Positions 38,140-47,834 of a stretch of DNA of 64,000 bases are shown piece after piece. Source of the DNA: Dysgonomonas sp. 25 (GTDB lineage Bacteria > Bacteroidota > Bacteroidia > Bacteroidales > Dysgonomonadaceae). A program made the translations under genes and the position numbers. Within the stretch, counting starts at the first letter, position 1, and each line of letters opens with the position of its first letter. The stretch covers positions 310,001 through 374,000 of the forward strand of contig NZ_QVMN01000001.1 of assembly GCF_010501075.1 (NCBI RefSeq), read 5' to 3'. The notes under the pieces are model-generated. The model ran no database searches. It was not told the DNA's origin and saw only the letters and a list, made by a program, of their open reading frames with translations.

Positions 38140-38790
38140 CTAATATCCTATTGTGAAACGCTGTCGATGATGCGTTGGATTTTCCAGCTCATCAATCATC
38201 GCCTTAGCATAATCCTGCACCGATATACGGCTTTCACCATCATCGCCCAATATCATATCATCCAGCCCGAGACGGTAGTTAGCTGTTCGCTTGCCATTCT
38301 CCAAAGTGGCTGCAGGAGAAAAGAATACCCAATCCAGCGCTGTTTCCGGCTTCAAAATATTGGAATATACATCTGCTAAAGCTTTTACACCCGGGAATAT
38401 ATTCTCCGGGATTTCGCCCGAATCTATCAATGTCTTGCCCGGAGCGACATATAGACTTCCCGCACCTCCTACTATTTGGAGGCGTTTGATGCCTGCCTTC
38501 TTGAGTTCGTTTATAATTGACTTATACCCTTTTATTGTTTCTTCTGCAATATTGGGATTACTCCATCCCGGATTGTAGGCGCTTATTACGGCATCTTTTC
38601 CTCTTGCGATGCGAGAAAGCATATCAGGTTCGAAGATATCACCCTCTACTACAAGAAGATTCTTATGCTCTACCGATATCTTACGCTTATCCCGCACAAT
38701 GGCTGTTACCTCTATCCCTCTGTCCAAGGCTTCTCTCAAAATGGCCGAGCCTACAAAGCCACTTGCTCCAATCAATACGATATGTTTCAT
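38140..38790 (-). CDS. NAD(P)-binding SDR-like protein (NmrA/YwnB type)
   Basis: A 216-residue protein with an N-terminal Rossmann fold: VLIGASGFVGSAILREALDRG (GxxGxxG, about 5-25), VVEGDIFEPDML (adenine-ribose pocket), and DAVISAYNPG. It has no clear Tyr-x3-Lys catalytic pair, so it may be an atypical SDR that binds NADPH or flavin substrates. The end (DYAKAMIDELENPTHHRQRFTIGY) matches the YwnB/BVR-B-like branch. Substrate unknown. It is transcribed convergently to the glycosyltransferase. Confidence 0.85.
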   Translation of the reverse strand: MKHIVLIGASGFVGSAILREALDRGIEVTAIVRDKRKISVEHKNLLVVEGDIFEPDMLSRIARGKDAVISAYNPGWSNPNIAEETIKGYKSIINELKKAGIKRLQIVGGAGSLYVAPGKTLIDSGEIPENIFPGVKALADVYSNILKPETALDWVFFSPAATLENGKRTANYRLGLDDMILGDDGESRISVQDYAKAMIDELENPTHHRQRFTIGY

Positions 38791-38853
38791 ACATCCTCAA
38801 TTTTAAGTTGTTACATATTAAACAATATCACGGAAGGAAAGTTTATAAAAGAG

Positions 38854-38884
38854 AAAACCACCCGATTACATCGAGTGGTTTCTT
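38854..38884 (-). terminator. Terminator downstream of tRNA-Thr
   Basis: AACCACCCGA/TCGAGTGGTT stem (one G-U) with TTACA loop, T-rich on the minus-strand exit (ggttttctctttt). It lies a few bases past the tRNA on the minus strand. Confidence 0.82.
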
Positions 38885-38891
38885 TTTCTTG

Positions 38892-38965
38892 AGCCTCTTG
38901 TCGGATTCGAACCAACGACCCCGAGATTACAAATCACGTGCTCTGGCCAACTGAGCTAAAGAGGC
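38892..38965 (-). tRNA. tRNA-Thr(TGT)
   Basis: A 74-nt cloverleaf on the minus strand: acceptor GCCTCTT/AAGAGGC; D arm TAGCTCAGTTGGCCAGAGC; anticodon loop TTTGTAA giving TGT; T arm with GGTTCGAATCC. CCA is not encoded. It follows the SRP RNA after 2 bases and has no promoter of its own. Confidence 0.95.
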
Positions 38966-38967
38966 AG

Positions 38968-39067
38968 GTGGGTAAGCGATCTATATCGCGCCGCTACAAC
39001 CGACGGCCCTTGCTGCGATCAAACCCTGGGGGATTAATCGGGAGCTGACCGTATAGGACTTACCCGA
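38968..39067 (-). ncRNA. ffs: Signal recognition particle RNA (4.5S, small type)
   Basis: On the minus strand the ends pair as GGGTAAG/CTTACCC. The middle contains the SRP domain-IV pattern CCCCCAGGG...GCAGCAAGGG, which is the Ffh-binding internal loop (CAGG opposite AGCA) also seen in Gram-positive SRP RNAs. The 3' arm GGTTGTAGC pairs back to the GTCAGCTCC arm. The apical loop is TTTGATC rather than the common GGAA tetraloop. A full promoter lies immediately upstream and tRNA-Thr immediately downstream. Confidence 0.8.
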
Positions 39068-39070
39068 GCA

Positions 39071-39101
39071 CAAAAGTAGAAAGTTTTTTTTAATCTGCAA
39101 A
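39071..39101 (-). promoter_or_regulatory. Promoter of the SRP RNA-tRNA-Thr transcript
   Basis: Minus strand: -33 TTTG (forward CAAA at 39098-39101), 19-bp spacer, -7 TACTTTTG (forward 39071-39078). Start of transcription falls at about 39065, the first base of the closing stem of the SRP RNA. Confidence 0.88.
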
Positions 39102-39138
39102 ATTCATCAATACATTTTTTCCTTTGCAGCCGATTTAC

Positions 39139-39146
39139 TATATTTG
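39139..39146 (+). promoter_or_regulatory. -7 element of the peptidase T gene
   Basis: TATATTTG, perfect -7 match. A start near 39155 excludes the upstream ATG-like run-in of the frame. Confidence 0.5.
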
Positions 39147-39240
39147 TGTGTAAGTGGCGACGATATTCGATTCTATTAATTGTCAGCGACTTATTTTTTT
39201 ATTTACCAATTATAATCTTATTAAATATTTTTCTGCAAAT

Positions 39241-40461
39241 ATGAATGTTACCGACCGTTTCCTGAAATATGTCCGATTCGACACCGAATCCAGCACAAAA
39301 ACCGATGTTACTCCGAGTACACCCGGACAATTCGTTTTAGCCCGCGAACTGGAAAAAGAACTGCGCGAAATGGGATTGGAAGAGGTCTCACTCGACGATA
39401 AATGCTATTTAATGGCTACTTTGCCGGCAAATACGGATAAGAAAATACCAACAATAGGCTTTGTCGCTCACATGGACACAAGCCCCGATATGACAGGGAA
39501 GAATGTCAATCCGCGTATTGTCAGCAATTATAACGGAAAAGATATAGTATTGAATCAAGAACAAAATATAGTCCTTTCACCGAAAGATTTCCCCGAGATG
39601 ACGGATTATGTAGGGCAAGACCTGATTGTAACCGATGGCACTACCCTACTCGGAGCCGATGACAAAGCGGGTATAGCTGAAATCCTGACGGCTATACAAT
39701 ACTTAATCGACCATCCCGAAATCAAACACGGGAAGATACGTATAGGATTTACGCCGGACGAAGAAATCGGCGCAGGAGCGGACTATTTCGATGTAGCGAA
39801 ATTCGGTTGCGAGTGGGCATATACGATGGATGGCGGCCCTATCGGCGAACTGGAATACGAAAACTTCAATGCTGCCGGAGTAGAGATAAAGATACAGGGA
39901 CGGAGTGTACATCCCGGATATGCCAAAGATAAAATGATAAATGCCTTGTTAGTGGCACACAAACTGATAAGCCTTTTACCAGCCGACGAGCGTCCTGAGC
40001 ATACCACAGGCTACGAAGGCTTTTTCCACCTCACCAATGTATGTGGAGGCGTCGATGCTGCGACAGTAAGCTTCATCATAAGAGACCACGACAAAAAGCT
40101 ATATGAGCAACGTAAACAGCTGATACAGGATGCGGTAGCATATATCAACAAGTTATACCCGAATAGCGCGACTATCTCCATAAAAGACCAATACTTCAAC
40201 ATGCGCGAAAAGGTAGAGCCTGTAAAGCACATTGTTGATACTGCTTTCGAAGCGATGGTGATGCTCGGCATTACACCTATCGTGAAGCCTATACGCGGAG
40301 GAACCGATGGGGCACGCCTGTCGTTTATGGGGTTGCCATGCCCGAATATTTTTGCGGGAGGACACAATTTCCACGGACGATACGAGTTTGTTCCTGTGCA
40401 ATCGATGGAGAAAGCCGTACAGGTAATTGTTAAAATAGCCGAATTAGTGGCAAAAAGATAA
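39241..40461 (+). CDS. pepT: Peptidase T (tripeptide aminopeptidase, M20B)
   Basis: A 406-residue cytoplasmic di-zinc enzyme removing the N-terminal residue of tripeptides. Metal and catalytic residues are visible: [10 protein letters not shown] (His, Asp, about 80), [12 protein letters not shown] (bridging Asp, about 140), [12 protein letters not shown] (catalytic Glu pair, about 174), [15 protein letters not shown] (Asp), and [17 protein letters not shown] (His, about 380). The start at 39241 ([18 protein letters not shown]) matches the family; the preceding 29 codons are rejected because they overlap the leader. Confidence 0.95.
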   Translation: MNVTDRFLKYVRFDTESSTKTDVTPSTPGQFVLARELEKELREMGLEEVSLDDKCYLMATLPANTDKKIPTIGFVAHMDTSPDMTGKNVNPRIVSNYNGKDIVLNQEQNIVLSPKDFPEMTDYVGQDLIVTDGTTLLGADDKAGIAEILTAIQYLIDHPEIKHGKIRIGFTPDEEIGAGADYFDVAKFGCEWAYTMDGGPIGELEYENFNAAGVEIKIQGRSVHPGYAKDKMINALLVAHKLISLLPADERPEHTTGYEGFFHLTNVCGGVDAATVSFIIRDHDKKLYEQRKQLIQDAVAYINKLYPNSATISIKDQYFNMREKVEPVKHIVDTAFEAMVMLGITPIVKPIRGGTDGARLSFMGLPCPNIFAGGHNFHGRYEFVPVQSMEKAVQVIVKIAELVAKR

Positions 40462-40492
40462 ACACTTTACCAAGTTGAACAATAAAGGATAA

Positions 40493-41590
40493 ATGATGAG
40501 ATTTTCAATATTTTTCGTAATGCTTGCCTTTTTCACCGGCGTTTTCGCTCAATCCGAAAAGGGTTCGGACACAGAGAAAGCCGGCACGCAAAAGGAATTT
40601 AAAATTGAAGGGAATAAGGATGTTTACATGCTGACCTATTTCCGTCAGCGTTACCCTACCCGCATCGAGATTGATTCCGAAGGAAAAACAGTCGAAGTTC
40701 CTTTACCCGACCCGATGCTGATAAACAAATTGCATATAGCTCTATCCACAGACGGCCGTCATTGGACAGCGCTGAACAACAATGAACCGGTGTGGGACGG
40801 ACACATGCGCGATCCTTATGTCCGCCGCAGCTCCGATGGACTTTGGCGGGTTTTATCGACCGGTGGCGGCCTTAGAATAAAAGACTACGAAAAAACAGGG
40901 CCGAGTTGCCTATATATTACATCGAAAGATTTGATTGACTGGGAAGTTGAAGGACATCTTCCATTGATGAAGGACGTTAGGAACGAAGCGGGCGAATTAG
41001 CCCGAAATATCTGGGCGCCCGAGTGGTTTTACGATAAAAATACAGGCGAATATATGCTGTTCTGGTCATCCTCATTCGAAGATGCAGGATGGAAAAAAAG
41101 CCGTCTCTGGTATTGCAAAACACACGACTGGAAAACATTCACTCCTGCAAAAGAATTGTTTGCCCCCTCCTATTCCGTTATCGACGGCACATTGCAGGAG
41201 CATGACGGTACTTACTATCTCTTCCACAAAGAAGAAGAATTTGGAGCAAAAACCGGCGAAAGAAGATCTATCCGTGTAGCCACATCTCAAAATCTGGAAG
41301 GACCTTACGAAATCGTAGAAGGGCCATTAAACGACGGGCAGATTGTCCCGGTAATAACCGAAGGCCCGACCGTAACGAAAGATTTAACAAATCCCGGATG
41401 GTTGCTGTTCTACGACTATTGCATGACCAACCGCTTCGGTTTGTCATATTCACCCGATTTGATTCATTGGTCGGTCGTAGAGGATGTGACCTTCCCATCC
41501 GAAGCGCGCCACGGCTGCGTATCGGTTATCAAAGCGAAGGAAGCGAAAAAACTATTAAAAGCTTATCCCAGTAATGGTACAGCCAAATAA
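40493..41590 (+). CDS. Secreted GH43-like glycosidase
   Basis: A 365-residue protein with a signal peptide ([20 protein letters not shown]) and a five-bladed beta-propeller of the GH43/GH32 type. [16 protein letters not shown] (about 103) carries one catalytic Asp of the blade set, [23 protein letters not shown] (about 166) is the conserved WAPE/D block, and ITEGPTVTK the general-acid Glu region (about 285). Likely acts on an arabinose- or xylose-containing or related plant oligosaccharide in the periplasm; specificity cannot be read from the sequence. No SusC/SusD pair is nearby, so it is not in a typical polysaccharide-utilization locus. Confidence 0.8.
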   Translation: MMRFSIFFVMLAFFTGVFAQSEKGSDTEKAGTQKEFKIEGNKDVYMLTYFRQRYPTRIEIDSEGKTVEVPLPDPMLINKLHIALSTDGRHWTALNNNEPVWDGHMRDPYVRRSSDGLWRVLSTGGGLRIKDYEKTGPSCLYITSKDLIDWEVEGHLPLMKDVRNEAGELARNIWAPEWFYDKNTGEYMLFWSSSFEDAGWKKSRLWYCKTHDWKTFTPAKELFAPSYSVIDGTLQEHDGTYYLFHKEEEFGAKTGERRSIRVATSQNLEGPYEIVEGPLNDGQIVPVITEGPTVTKDLTNPGWLLFYDYCMTNRFGLSYSPDLIHWSVVEDVTFPSEARHGCVSVIKAKEAKKLLKAYPSNGTAK

Positions 41591-41637
41591 AAATTAGTAC
41601 ATTTAATTTATCAACTTATATACCAAAAATCAGCCAC

Positions 41638-42738
41638 ATGAAAAAAACACCATTTACCGATATCCATATAGCCTTAGGCGCTAAAATGCATGAATTTGCA
41701 GGATATAACATGCCTATCGAGTATTCGGGCATCATAGACGAACACATGACCGTAGTAGAAAAAGTCGGCGTATTCGACGTTTCGCACATGGGCGAAATAT
41801 GGGTCAAAGGCCCTCGCGCACTGGCTTTCCTGCAACGCGTAACAACCAACGACGTAAGCAAGATTGAGATAGGGAAAGCGCAATATTCGTGCTTCACAAA
41901 CAAGCAAGGGGGCATTGTAGACGATATTATTATATATCATTACGAACCGGATAAATACCTCTTGGTGGTGAATGCTTCTAACATAGAAAAAGACTGGAAC
42001 TGGTTAGTCGAGAACAACATAGAAAAGGCCGAAATGGAGAATGCTTCCGATAAAATGGGGCAATTAGCCATACAAGGGCCTAAAGCATTGGCTACGCTTC
42101 AGAAATTGACCGAAATCGATTTATCCACTATCCCCTACTACTCGTTTGTTATCGGACACTTGAAAGGTTCGGGGATGGAAAATGTTATCATCTCCAACAC
42201 GGGTTATACAGGAGCAGGAGGATTCGAAATCTATTTCTATCCCGAATATGCGCCGTATATCTGGAAAAACCTGTTCGAAGCGGGAGAAGAATTCGGCATC
42301 AAACCTATCGGCTTAGGCGCACGCGATACGTTACGCCTCGAAATGGGCTACTGCCTTTACGGAAACGACCTGAACGATACAACGACTCCTATTGAAGCGG
42401 GATTGGGCTGGATAACCAAATTTGCAGATGGAAAAGATTTCATTGCCCGCGACATCCTCGAAAAGCAAAAGAAAGACGGCGTTACACGCAAGCTATGCGC
42501 TTTCGAATTGCAGGAAAAAGGAATACCTCGTCACGATTACGAGATTGTAAACGATAAGGACGAACAGATAGGTGTGGTTACATCGGGTACGATGTCCCCT
42601 ACCCGCAAAATAGGCATAGGTATGGGATACGTAAAACCCGAATATGCCACCATCGGTTCGGAAATATATATCAAAGTAAGAAACAAAAACTTAAAAGCGG
42701 AGGTCGTAAAACCGCCTTTCCGCAAAACGAATATGTAA
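41638..42738 (+). CDS. gcvT: Glycine cleavage system T protein (aminomethyltransferase)
   Basis: A 366-residue enzyme that transfers the one-carbon unit from the H-protein-bound aminomethyl group to tetrahydrofolate. Hallmarks: [31 protein letters not shown]..., [12 protein letters not shown] (about 46-57, Asp and His), [35 protein letters not shown] (about 189), [28 protein letters not shown] (about 225-260) and the C-terminal [16 protein letters not shown]. The other gcv genes (H, P) are not in the window. It is followed after 32 bp by the DUF4954 gene. Confidence 0.96.
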   Translation: MKKTPFTDIHIALGAKMHEFAGYNMPIEYSGIIDEHMTVVEKVGVFDVSHMGEIWVKGPRALAFLQRVTTNDVSKIEIGKAQYSCFTNKQGGIVDDIIIYHYEPDKYLLVVNASNIEKDWNWLVENNIEKAEMENASDKMGQLAIQGPKALATLQKLTEIDLSTIPYYSFVIGHLKGSGMENVIISNTGYTGAGGFEIYFYPEYAPYIWKNLFEAGEEFGIKPIGLGARDTLRLEMGYCLYGNDLNDTTTPIEAGLGWITKFADGKDFIARDILEKQKKDGVTRKLCAFELQEKGIPRHDYEIVNDKDEQIGVVTSGTMSPTRKIGIGMGYVKPEYATIGSEIYIKVRNKNLKAEVVKPPFRKTNM

Positions 42739-42770
42739 AAAAACGATAATAAAACCTCACCTCTCGAAAA

Positions 42771-44762
42771 ATGAACTATAGAAATTTAACTTCTCAGGAG
42801 ATAAGCCTCTTGGAAAATCAACATTGCTCTGCCGAAAGTTGGAGCAATGTTCTTGTAAAAGAAGGATTCGATGCGGCTTATGTACAACACGTGAAATTCT
42901 CGGGCAATATACGCCTTGGTATTTTAGAAAAGGATATAACCCTTCCCGGTGGCATACGGAAGCATGCCTGCATACGGAATGCCTATATTCACAACTGTAC
43001 CTTCGGCGACAATGTCCTGATTGAATATGTACAGAATTATATTGCCAATTACAACATCGGCGATAATGTATATATCCAGAATGTAGAACAGATATTAGTC
43101 GACGGCGAATCGTCGTTCGGTAATGCCGTGGAAGTATCGGTATTGAACGAAACAGGTGGGCGCGAAGTGATGATGTATGACAAGCTTAGCGCCCATTTTG
43201 CGTACATCCTTTCCTTCTACCGCCATCGCCCTATCCTTATCGGGAAAATGCAGCAGATGGTACACAATTATGCCAAAAAGAAGGCTTCCGAAATAGGGAC
43301 GATAGGCAATAATGTACACATCATCAATACGGGAACGATAAAGAATGTTTGCATCGGCGACAATGCGGTCATAGAAGGCACGCGCCAGTTAGAGAACGGC
43401 AGCATCAACAGTAACGAACACGATCCGGTGCATATCGGCTATAATGTGATGGTCAAAGATTTCATTATCAGCTCGGGAGCGCATATCGAAGACGGAACGA
43501 TGCTTACCCGCTGTTTTGTAGGACAAGCATGCCAATTAGGGCATACCTACTCCGCCAACGACTCGTTGTTCTTTAGCAACTGTCAGGGCGAGAACGGCGA
43601 AGCATGTGCCATATTTGCAGGCCCTTACACGGTTACGCACCACAAATCCACGCTGCTCATCGCCGGAATGTTCTCCTTTATGAATGCCGGTTCGGGTTCT
43701 AACCAAAGTAACCATATGTATAAACTCGGCCCTATTCATCAGGGAATTATGGAGCGTGGCGGACGTACGACGAGTGATTCTTACATCCTCTGGCCTGCCA
43801 AAATCGGAGCATTTTCGTTGGTTATGGGACGTCATTACGGGCATTCGGATACGTCCAAGATGCCTTTCTCGTATCTGATTGAAAACAACGATGAAACCGT
43901 CCTTCTTCCGGGTTTGAACCTCAAGAGTGTAGGTACGATACGTGATGCGCAGAAATTCCCAAAACGGGATAAACGCAAAGACCCGAATCATCTCGACCAA
44001 ATCAACTTCAACCTGCTAAGCCCCTACACTGTGCAGAAAATGTTTCAGGCAATCAATGTGTTGAACGACTTACAGAATAAGTGCGGCGAGACTTCGGCAA
44101 GTTATTTCTATCAGAATTGCCGGATAAAGAATACGTCTCTAAAGAAAGGCTTGAAATATTATAATATAGCTATAATCAAGTTCTTAGGGAACTCTATCAT
44201 CTCACGCCTCGAGAGTTGTCCGTGCTCGGACAACGAAGAAATCAGAGCGCGTCTGAAACCGGATACGCCAATCGGCTCTAACCGCTGGCGCGATTTGGCC
44301 GGGTTGATAGCTCCAAGCAGCGAGATAGACAAATTGATAGAAGATATAGAAAAAGACCGCATTGCGACTACTGAAGAGGTAAATGCCGTCTTCGAGCAAT
44401 TGCACAGGGATTATTATTCGCTGGAATGGACATGGGCTTGGGATATGATTCAACAATACTTTAATCTCTCGCTCGAAACCATTACGGCAAAGGATATTAT
44501 CTATATAATCGACCAATGGAAAGAGGCTGTAGTGGAATTAGACAAGCTCATCTATGAGGATGCCAAGAAAGAGTTCTCGTTATCAGCCCGAACCAGCTTC
44601 GGCGTCGATGGAAACAGCGATATTCGCAAAGAAGACTTCGAACAGGTTCGCGGAATTTTCGAAGAGAATCCTTTTGTCAAAGCAGTTATAGAGCATATAG
44701 AGGTGAAAACCGACTTAGGCGACAAAATGATAAAACGCCTGTTTAAAGCGTTGAAAAGTTAA
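42771..44762 (+). CDS. DUF4954 left-handed beta-helix protein
   Basis: A 663-residue protein. Residues 40-350 consist of hexapeptide-like turns (IHNCTFGDNVLIEYVQNYIANYNIGDNV; GTIKNVCIGDNAVIEG) typical of a left-handed parallel beta-helix, as in acyl- and nucleotidyl-sugar transferases. The C-terminal 280 residues are helical. The family DUF4954 is restricted mostly to Bacteroidota; a role in nucleotide-sugar or cell-wall precursor metabolism is often guessed from the fold but is not established. Placement after gcvT with a short gap suggests co-transcription. Confidence 0.85.
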   Translation: MNYRNLTSQEISLLENQHCSAESWSNVLVKEGFDAAYVQHVKFSGNIRLGILEKDITLPGGIRKHACIRNAYIHNCTFGDNVLIEYVQNYIANYNIGDNVYIQNVEQILVDGESSFGNAVEVSVLNETGGREVMMYDKLSAHFAYILSFYRHRPILIGKMQQMVHNYAKKKASEIGTIGNNVHIINTGTIKNVCIGDNAVIEGTRQLENGSINSNEHDPVHIGYNVMVKDFIISSGAHIEDGTMLTRCFVGQACQLGHTYSANDSLFFSNCQGENGEACAIFAGPYTVTHHKSTLLIAGMFSFMNAGSGSNQSNHMYKLGPIHQGIMERGGRTTSDSYILWPAKIGAFSLVMGRHYGHSDTSKMPFSYLIENNDETVLLPGLNLKSVGTIRDAQKFPKRDKRKDPNHLDQINFNLLSPYTVQKMFQAINVLNDLQNKCGETSASYFYQNCRIKNTSLKKGLKYYNIAIIKFLGNSIISRLESCPCSDNEEIRARLKPDTPIGSNRWRDLAGLIAPSSEIDKLIEDIEKDRIATTEEVNAVFEQLHRDYYSLEWTWAWDMIQQYFNLSLETITAKDIIYIIDQWKEAVVELDKLIYEDAKKEFSLSARTSFGVDGNSDIRKEDFEQVRGIFEENPFVKAVIEHIEVKTDLGDKMIKRLFKALKS

Positions 44763-44785
44763 TATACACGAGTTTATCGGATATA

Positions 44786-44822
44786 AAAAGCCTCTACTAT
44801 TTTAATTTGTAGAGGCTTTTCT
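44786..44822. terminator. Bidirectional terminator
   Basis: AAAAGCCTCTAC/GTAGAGGCTTTT stem with an 11-nt AT loop, A-rich and T-rich flanks; it separates the plus-strand DUF4954 gene and the minus-strand cyd operon. Confidence 0.92.
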
Positions 44823-44839
44823 ATCATATCTTCAGTTGA

Positions 44840-45988
44840 TTAATAAACATGTCCGTCTTCGGGAAGATCCTTTGCTTTGAACTTCTTGCGTTCCAACGAG
44901 CGCCAGGCGTAAATGATATACGCCAATACGAATGGCACCAAGAACGAGACATACATCATAGCCGTCAGCGTAAATTCACTGGACGATGAATTCTGTATAG
45001 TCAAAGAAGCCTGCAAATCGTATGTAGAAGGATAATACGCCGTATTATTAAAGCCGGTAATCAGCAACAAACAGCAAACCGTCAATACCGTACCTACCCC
45101 TGCAAAGAAAACACCTTTTGTGAAGGTTTTCTTCAACAGGCTCATGATAATACCAAACAACACCAATAATACCCCGAGTACGAAGACAATACCTATCACA
45201 GGCATCTCTATCAGGTTGTTAAGGTATTTATATTGCACCAGACTTACCACTTTGGTTACCGGATCCACTGCAAATCCTGCCGACACGAATGTCCAGATAA
45301 CGAATATAAGGAAGAATACTACAAACGGCACGGCATTGTATAGCAAGAACTTGCGCGAACGGGCAATTAAGCTTTCATCCTCCATGCGGTTGATAAAATA
45401 CAGACATGCTAATGTACGCGCCAAGAAAAAGACTGTAAAGCCCAAACACAAGTTACGGGCATTTGCCAATGCTTCCAATCCGTGCCAAGGGCTTTGCCAT
45501 GAACTTACTTTCATCGCCAACGGATTATTTGCAACAGCTTCGGGATCTACACCAAACAGAGAGCCGGTAAAGAATGTAGCCAAAGCCACACCTACCAGAA
45601 ATGTTCCCAGAAATCCGTTGATGAGTAAGAACCATTGATAGGTCTTGCGTCCGTATGTATTGCCCGGTTTAGACATGTATTCATATCCTACTGCCTGAAT
45701 GACAAAGCAGAACAGAATAGCCATCCAAACCCAGTATGCGCCTGAAAAACTTGTAGCATAAAACAGCGGGAACGATGCAAACAAAGCTCCCCCGAAGGTT
45801 ACCAATGTCGTAAAGGTATATTCCCATTTACGTCCTAAAGCGTTGACCAGAAGGAAACGGTGCTGTTCGGTTTTCGCCAGCGAGAAAATCATCGACTGTC
45901 CACCCTGCACGAATAAAAGGAATGCGAACAAACCGCCTATCAGGCAGATAAGAAACCACCAGTAATGTTGTAAAAATGAGTAATCCAT
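44840..45988 (-). CDS. cydB: Cytochrome bd ubiquinol oxidase subunit II
   Basis: A 382-residue membrane protein with about eight hydrophobic segments, of the CydB/AppB family: MDYSFLQHYWWFLICLIGGLFAFLLFVQGGQSM (with GGQ), FYATSFSGAYWVWMAIL, and YMSKPGNTYGRK (loop after helix 3). It is the second core subunit of the quinol oxidase that reduces O2 with high affinity and no proton pumping, useful in nanaerobic Bacteroidales. It is 42 bp downstream of cydA in the same operon and is the last gene before the terminator. Confidence 0.95.
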   Translation of the reverse strand: MDYSFLQHYWWFLICLIGGLFAFLLFVQGGQSMIFSLAKTEQHRFLLVNALGRKWEYTFTTLVTFGGALFASFPLFYATSFSGAYWVWMAILFCFVIQAVGYEYMSKPGNTYGRKTYQWFLLINGFLGTFLVGVALATFFTGSLFGVDPEAVANNPLAMKVSSWQSPWHGLEALANARNLCLGFTVFFLARTLACLYFINRMEDESLIARSRKFLLYNAVPFVVFFLIFVIWTFVSAGFAVDPVTKVVSLVQYKYLNNLIEMPVIGIVFVLGVLLVLFGIIMSLLKKTFTKGVFFAGVGTVLTVCCLLLITGFNNTAYYPSTYDLQASLTIQNSSSSEFTLTAMMYVSFLVPFVLAYIIYAWRSLERKKFKAKDLPEDGHVY

Positions 45989-46030
45989 AATACTTTATAT
46001 TTTTGATAAAGAACGATTCCTCCGCAATTA

Positions 46031-47569
46031 TTATGCTTCGGGACCTTTCTTTATTTGGTTCAACATAATACGAATTTCGGCGATAAGCAATCCCGTAAAC
46101 AATACAAGGAAGAGGATGAATGTTGTTATTACCGAGCTTGCCGAAAGTGACGAAACGGCCGCCTGCACAGGCAGAATATCCTGTATAGCCCAAGGCTGAC
46201 GCCCTACTTCGGCAACTACCCAACCCGCCTGACTGGCAATATAAACAAGAGGTATGGACAAAATACATGCCCAGAGAATATACTTCTTATTCGACAAATC
46301 CTTTTTATACACAAAGAATCCGACAACAAGGAACAATAAGATAAAATATCCTCCCAGATATACCATAATGTGGAACGACCAGTATGTCAGCGAGATATTC
46401 GGGATAGTATCTTCCGGATTCTCTAAATATCCATAGCCTAAATAAGCTACATTGTCCATTATATCTTTTCTGTACTGCTCCATCAGCACTGTATTCCCGG
46501 CTTTTTTTGCATCTTCAAATTTTTTCAAGGCATCTTTAGCCGTTTTGCCCATTGCCTGCTTCTCAAAGAAAGATAGTTCGGTCTTTCCTTTCGGATTCTT
46601 ATATCCTCCCTCTATCAAGTTGGTGATACCCGGCACATACGACTTGCTGTCGCCGAACGACATCCACGAAAGTCCTCCGGGGATAGGAATATCGAAAAGA
46701 TAATCGGGCTCGTCATTATTCCATGTCTTATCCGGATTAGGGATGGCAAAGGCTACCAGATTAGCTTCGGTGCTTCCCGTATATAGACCTTCCATCACCG
46801 CCAGCTTCATCGGTTGATGCTCTGCTACTTTCTGTGCTGCACCATGCCCCGACCATATAGTAATGATAGAAGCCGCTAAACCGAATACTGTCGCAACCTT
46901 CATCGTTTGCTTGGCAAACTCGATGTTCCGCTTTTTCAGCATATACCAGGCAGCGATACCCATAGCGAATATACTACCCAATATCCAGCTGGATATAACG
47001 GTATGTATCAGTTTATTGATGGCCATCGGCGATATGATTTCGAAGAAATCGGTCATTTCGAAACGCATCGTATCAGGATTAAATTCCATTCCCACAGGAT
47101 ATTGCATCCATGAGTTAGCGACTAATATCCAAAGGGCAGAAATAGTTGCACCCGTGATAGTCAGCCATGTAGCTGCCAGGTGCGCCCCTTTGCTTACACG
47201 TTTCCAGCCGAAGAACATGATAGAGATAAACGTCGCTTCCATAAAGAAGGCAACGATAGCTTCGATTGCCAAAGGCGCTCCGAAGATATCCCCTACCGTC
47301 CAGCTATAAAAAGACCAGTTGGTTCCGAACTGAAATTCGAGGATAAGCCCGGTTGCTACACCGATAGCAAAGTTTATCCCGAAAATTAATTGCCAGAATT
47401 TAGCAGTCTTTTTCCATTGTTCGTTTCCTGTACGAACATACACAGTTTCCATAATGGCCATGATGACGCCAAGCCCCAGTGTGAGGGGAACAAACAGCCA
47501 GTGATACATGGCTGTCATGGCAAACTGCAATCGTGACCAATCGAGTAATGAATTACTTAAGATTTCCAT
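46031..47569 (-). CDS. cydA: Cytochrome bd ubiquinol oxidase subunit I
   Basis: A 512-residue subunit carrying the hemes. Candidate ligands are His23 in AMYHWLFVPLTLG, His in KLIHTVISSWILGS (about 188), and Met in FHIMVYLGGYF (about 413). Quinol-binding Q-loop: GHGAAQKVAEHQPMKLAVMEGLY (about 240). The loop between helices 6 and 7 is fairly long, with LSFFEKQAMGKTAKDALKKFEDAKK. The domain arrangement and length match the Bacteroidota form of bd oxidase. A small DUF4492 gene precedes it. Confidence 0.97.
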   Translation of the reverse strand: MEILSNSLLDWSRLQFAMTAMYHWLFVPLTLGLGVIMAIMETVYVRTGNEQWKKTAKFWQLIFGINFAIGVATGLILEFQFGTNWSFYSWTVGDIFGAPLAIEAIVAFFMEATFISIMFFGWKRVSKGAHLAATWLTITGATISALWILVANSWMQYPVGMEFNPDTMRFEMTDFFEIISPMAINKLIHTVISSWILGSIFAMGIAAWYMLKKRNIEFAKQTMKVATVFGLAASIITIWSGHGAAQKVAEHQPMKLAVMEGLYTGSTEANLVAFAIPNPDKTWNNDEPDYLFDIPIPGGLSWMSFGDSKSYVPGITNLIEGGYKNPKGKTELSFFEKQAMGKTAKDALKKFEDAKKAGNTVLMEQYRKDIMDNVAYLGYGYLENPEDTIPNISLTYWSFHIMVYLGGYFILLFLVVGFFVYKKDLSNKKYILWACILSIPLVYIASQAGWVVAEVGRQPWAIQDILPVQAAVSSLSASSVITTFILFLVLFTGLLIAEIRIMLNQIKKGPEA

Positions 47570-47595
47570 GATAAATACGATTAAGTTCTATTAAA

Positions 47596-47820
47596 TTAGC
47601 GATTTATTAGTTGTTCTCTTACATAGTCGGCCTTATCTTCATCCGTCTTCGCCTGCGAATTAAGGAAATTAGGAAAGAAGAAAGGCTTCAATATCAAAAA
47701 CATGATTATCAATTTAATGATAACAAGCATCCACAGTGTTTTGCCGAGGGTCATACCCCTAAACCCATCGCGAAACATCGTGAAAAAATTAAATTTGGGC
47801 CTGATATTTTCTGCTTCCAT
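47596..47820 (-). CDS. DUF4492 small membrane protein, cyd-associated
   Basis: A 74-residue protein with one hydrophobic segment (TLWMLVIIKLIIMFLILKPFFF, about residues 28-49) after KFNFFTMFRDGFRGM. DUF4492 genes are commonly found immediately upstream of cydA in Bacteroidota and may be a small accessory subunit analogous to CydX; that role is inferred from context. The start at 47820 (MEAENIRPK) is favoured over an upstream ATG at 47862 that would overlap the ald stop. Confidence 0.85.
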   Translation of the reverse strand: MEAENIRPKFNFFTMFRDGFRGMTLGKTLWMLVIIKLIIMFLILKPFFFPNFLNSQAKTDEDKADYVREQLINR

Positions 47821-47834
47821 AGTATTGCTTTTAG

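Noticed and set aside
41591-41637. Glycine riboswitch upstream of gcvT
   Set aside because: The 47-bp gap to the preceding gene is too short and has no such motif.
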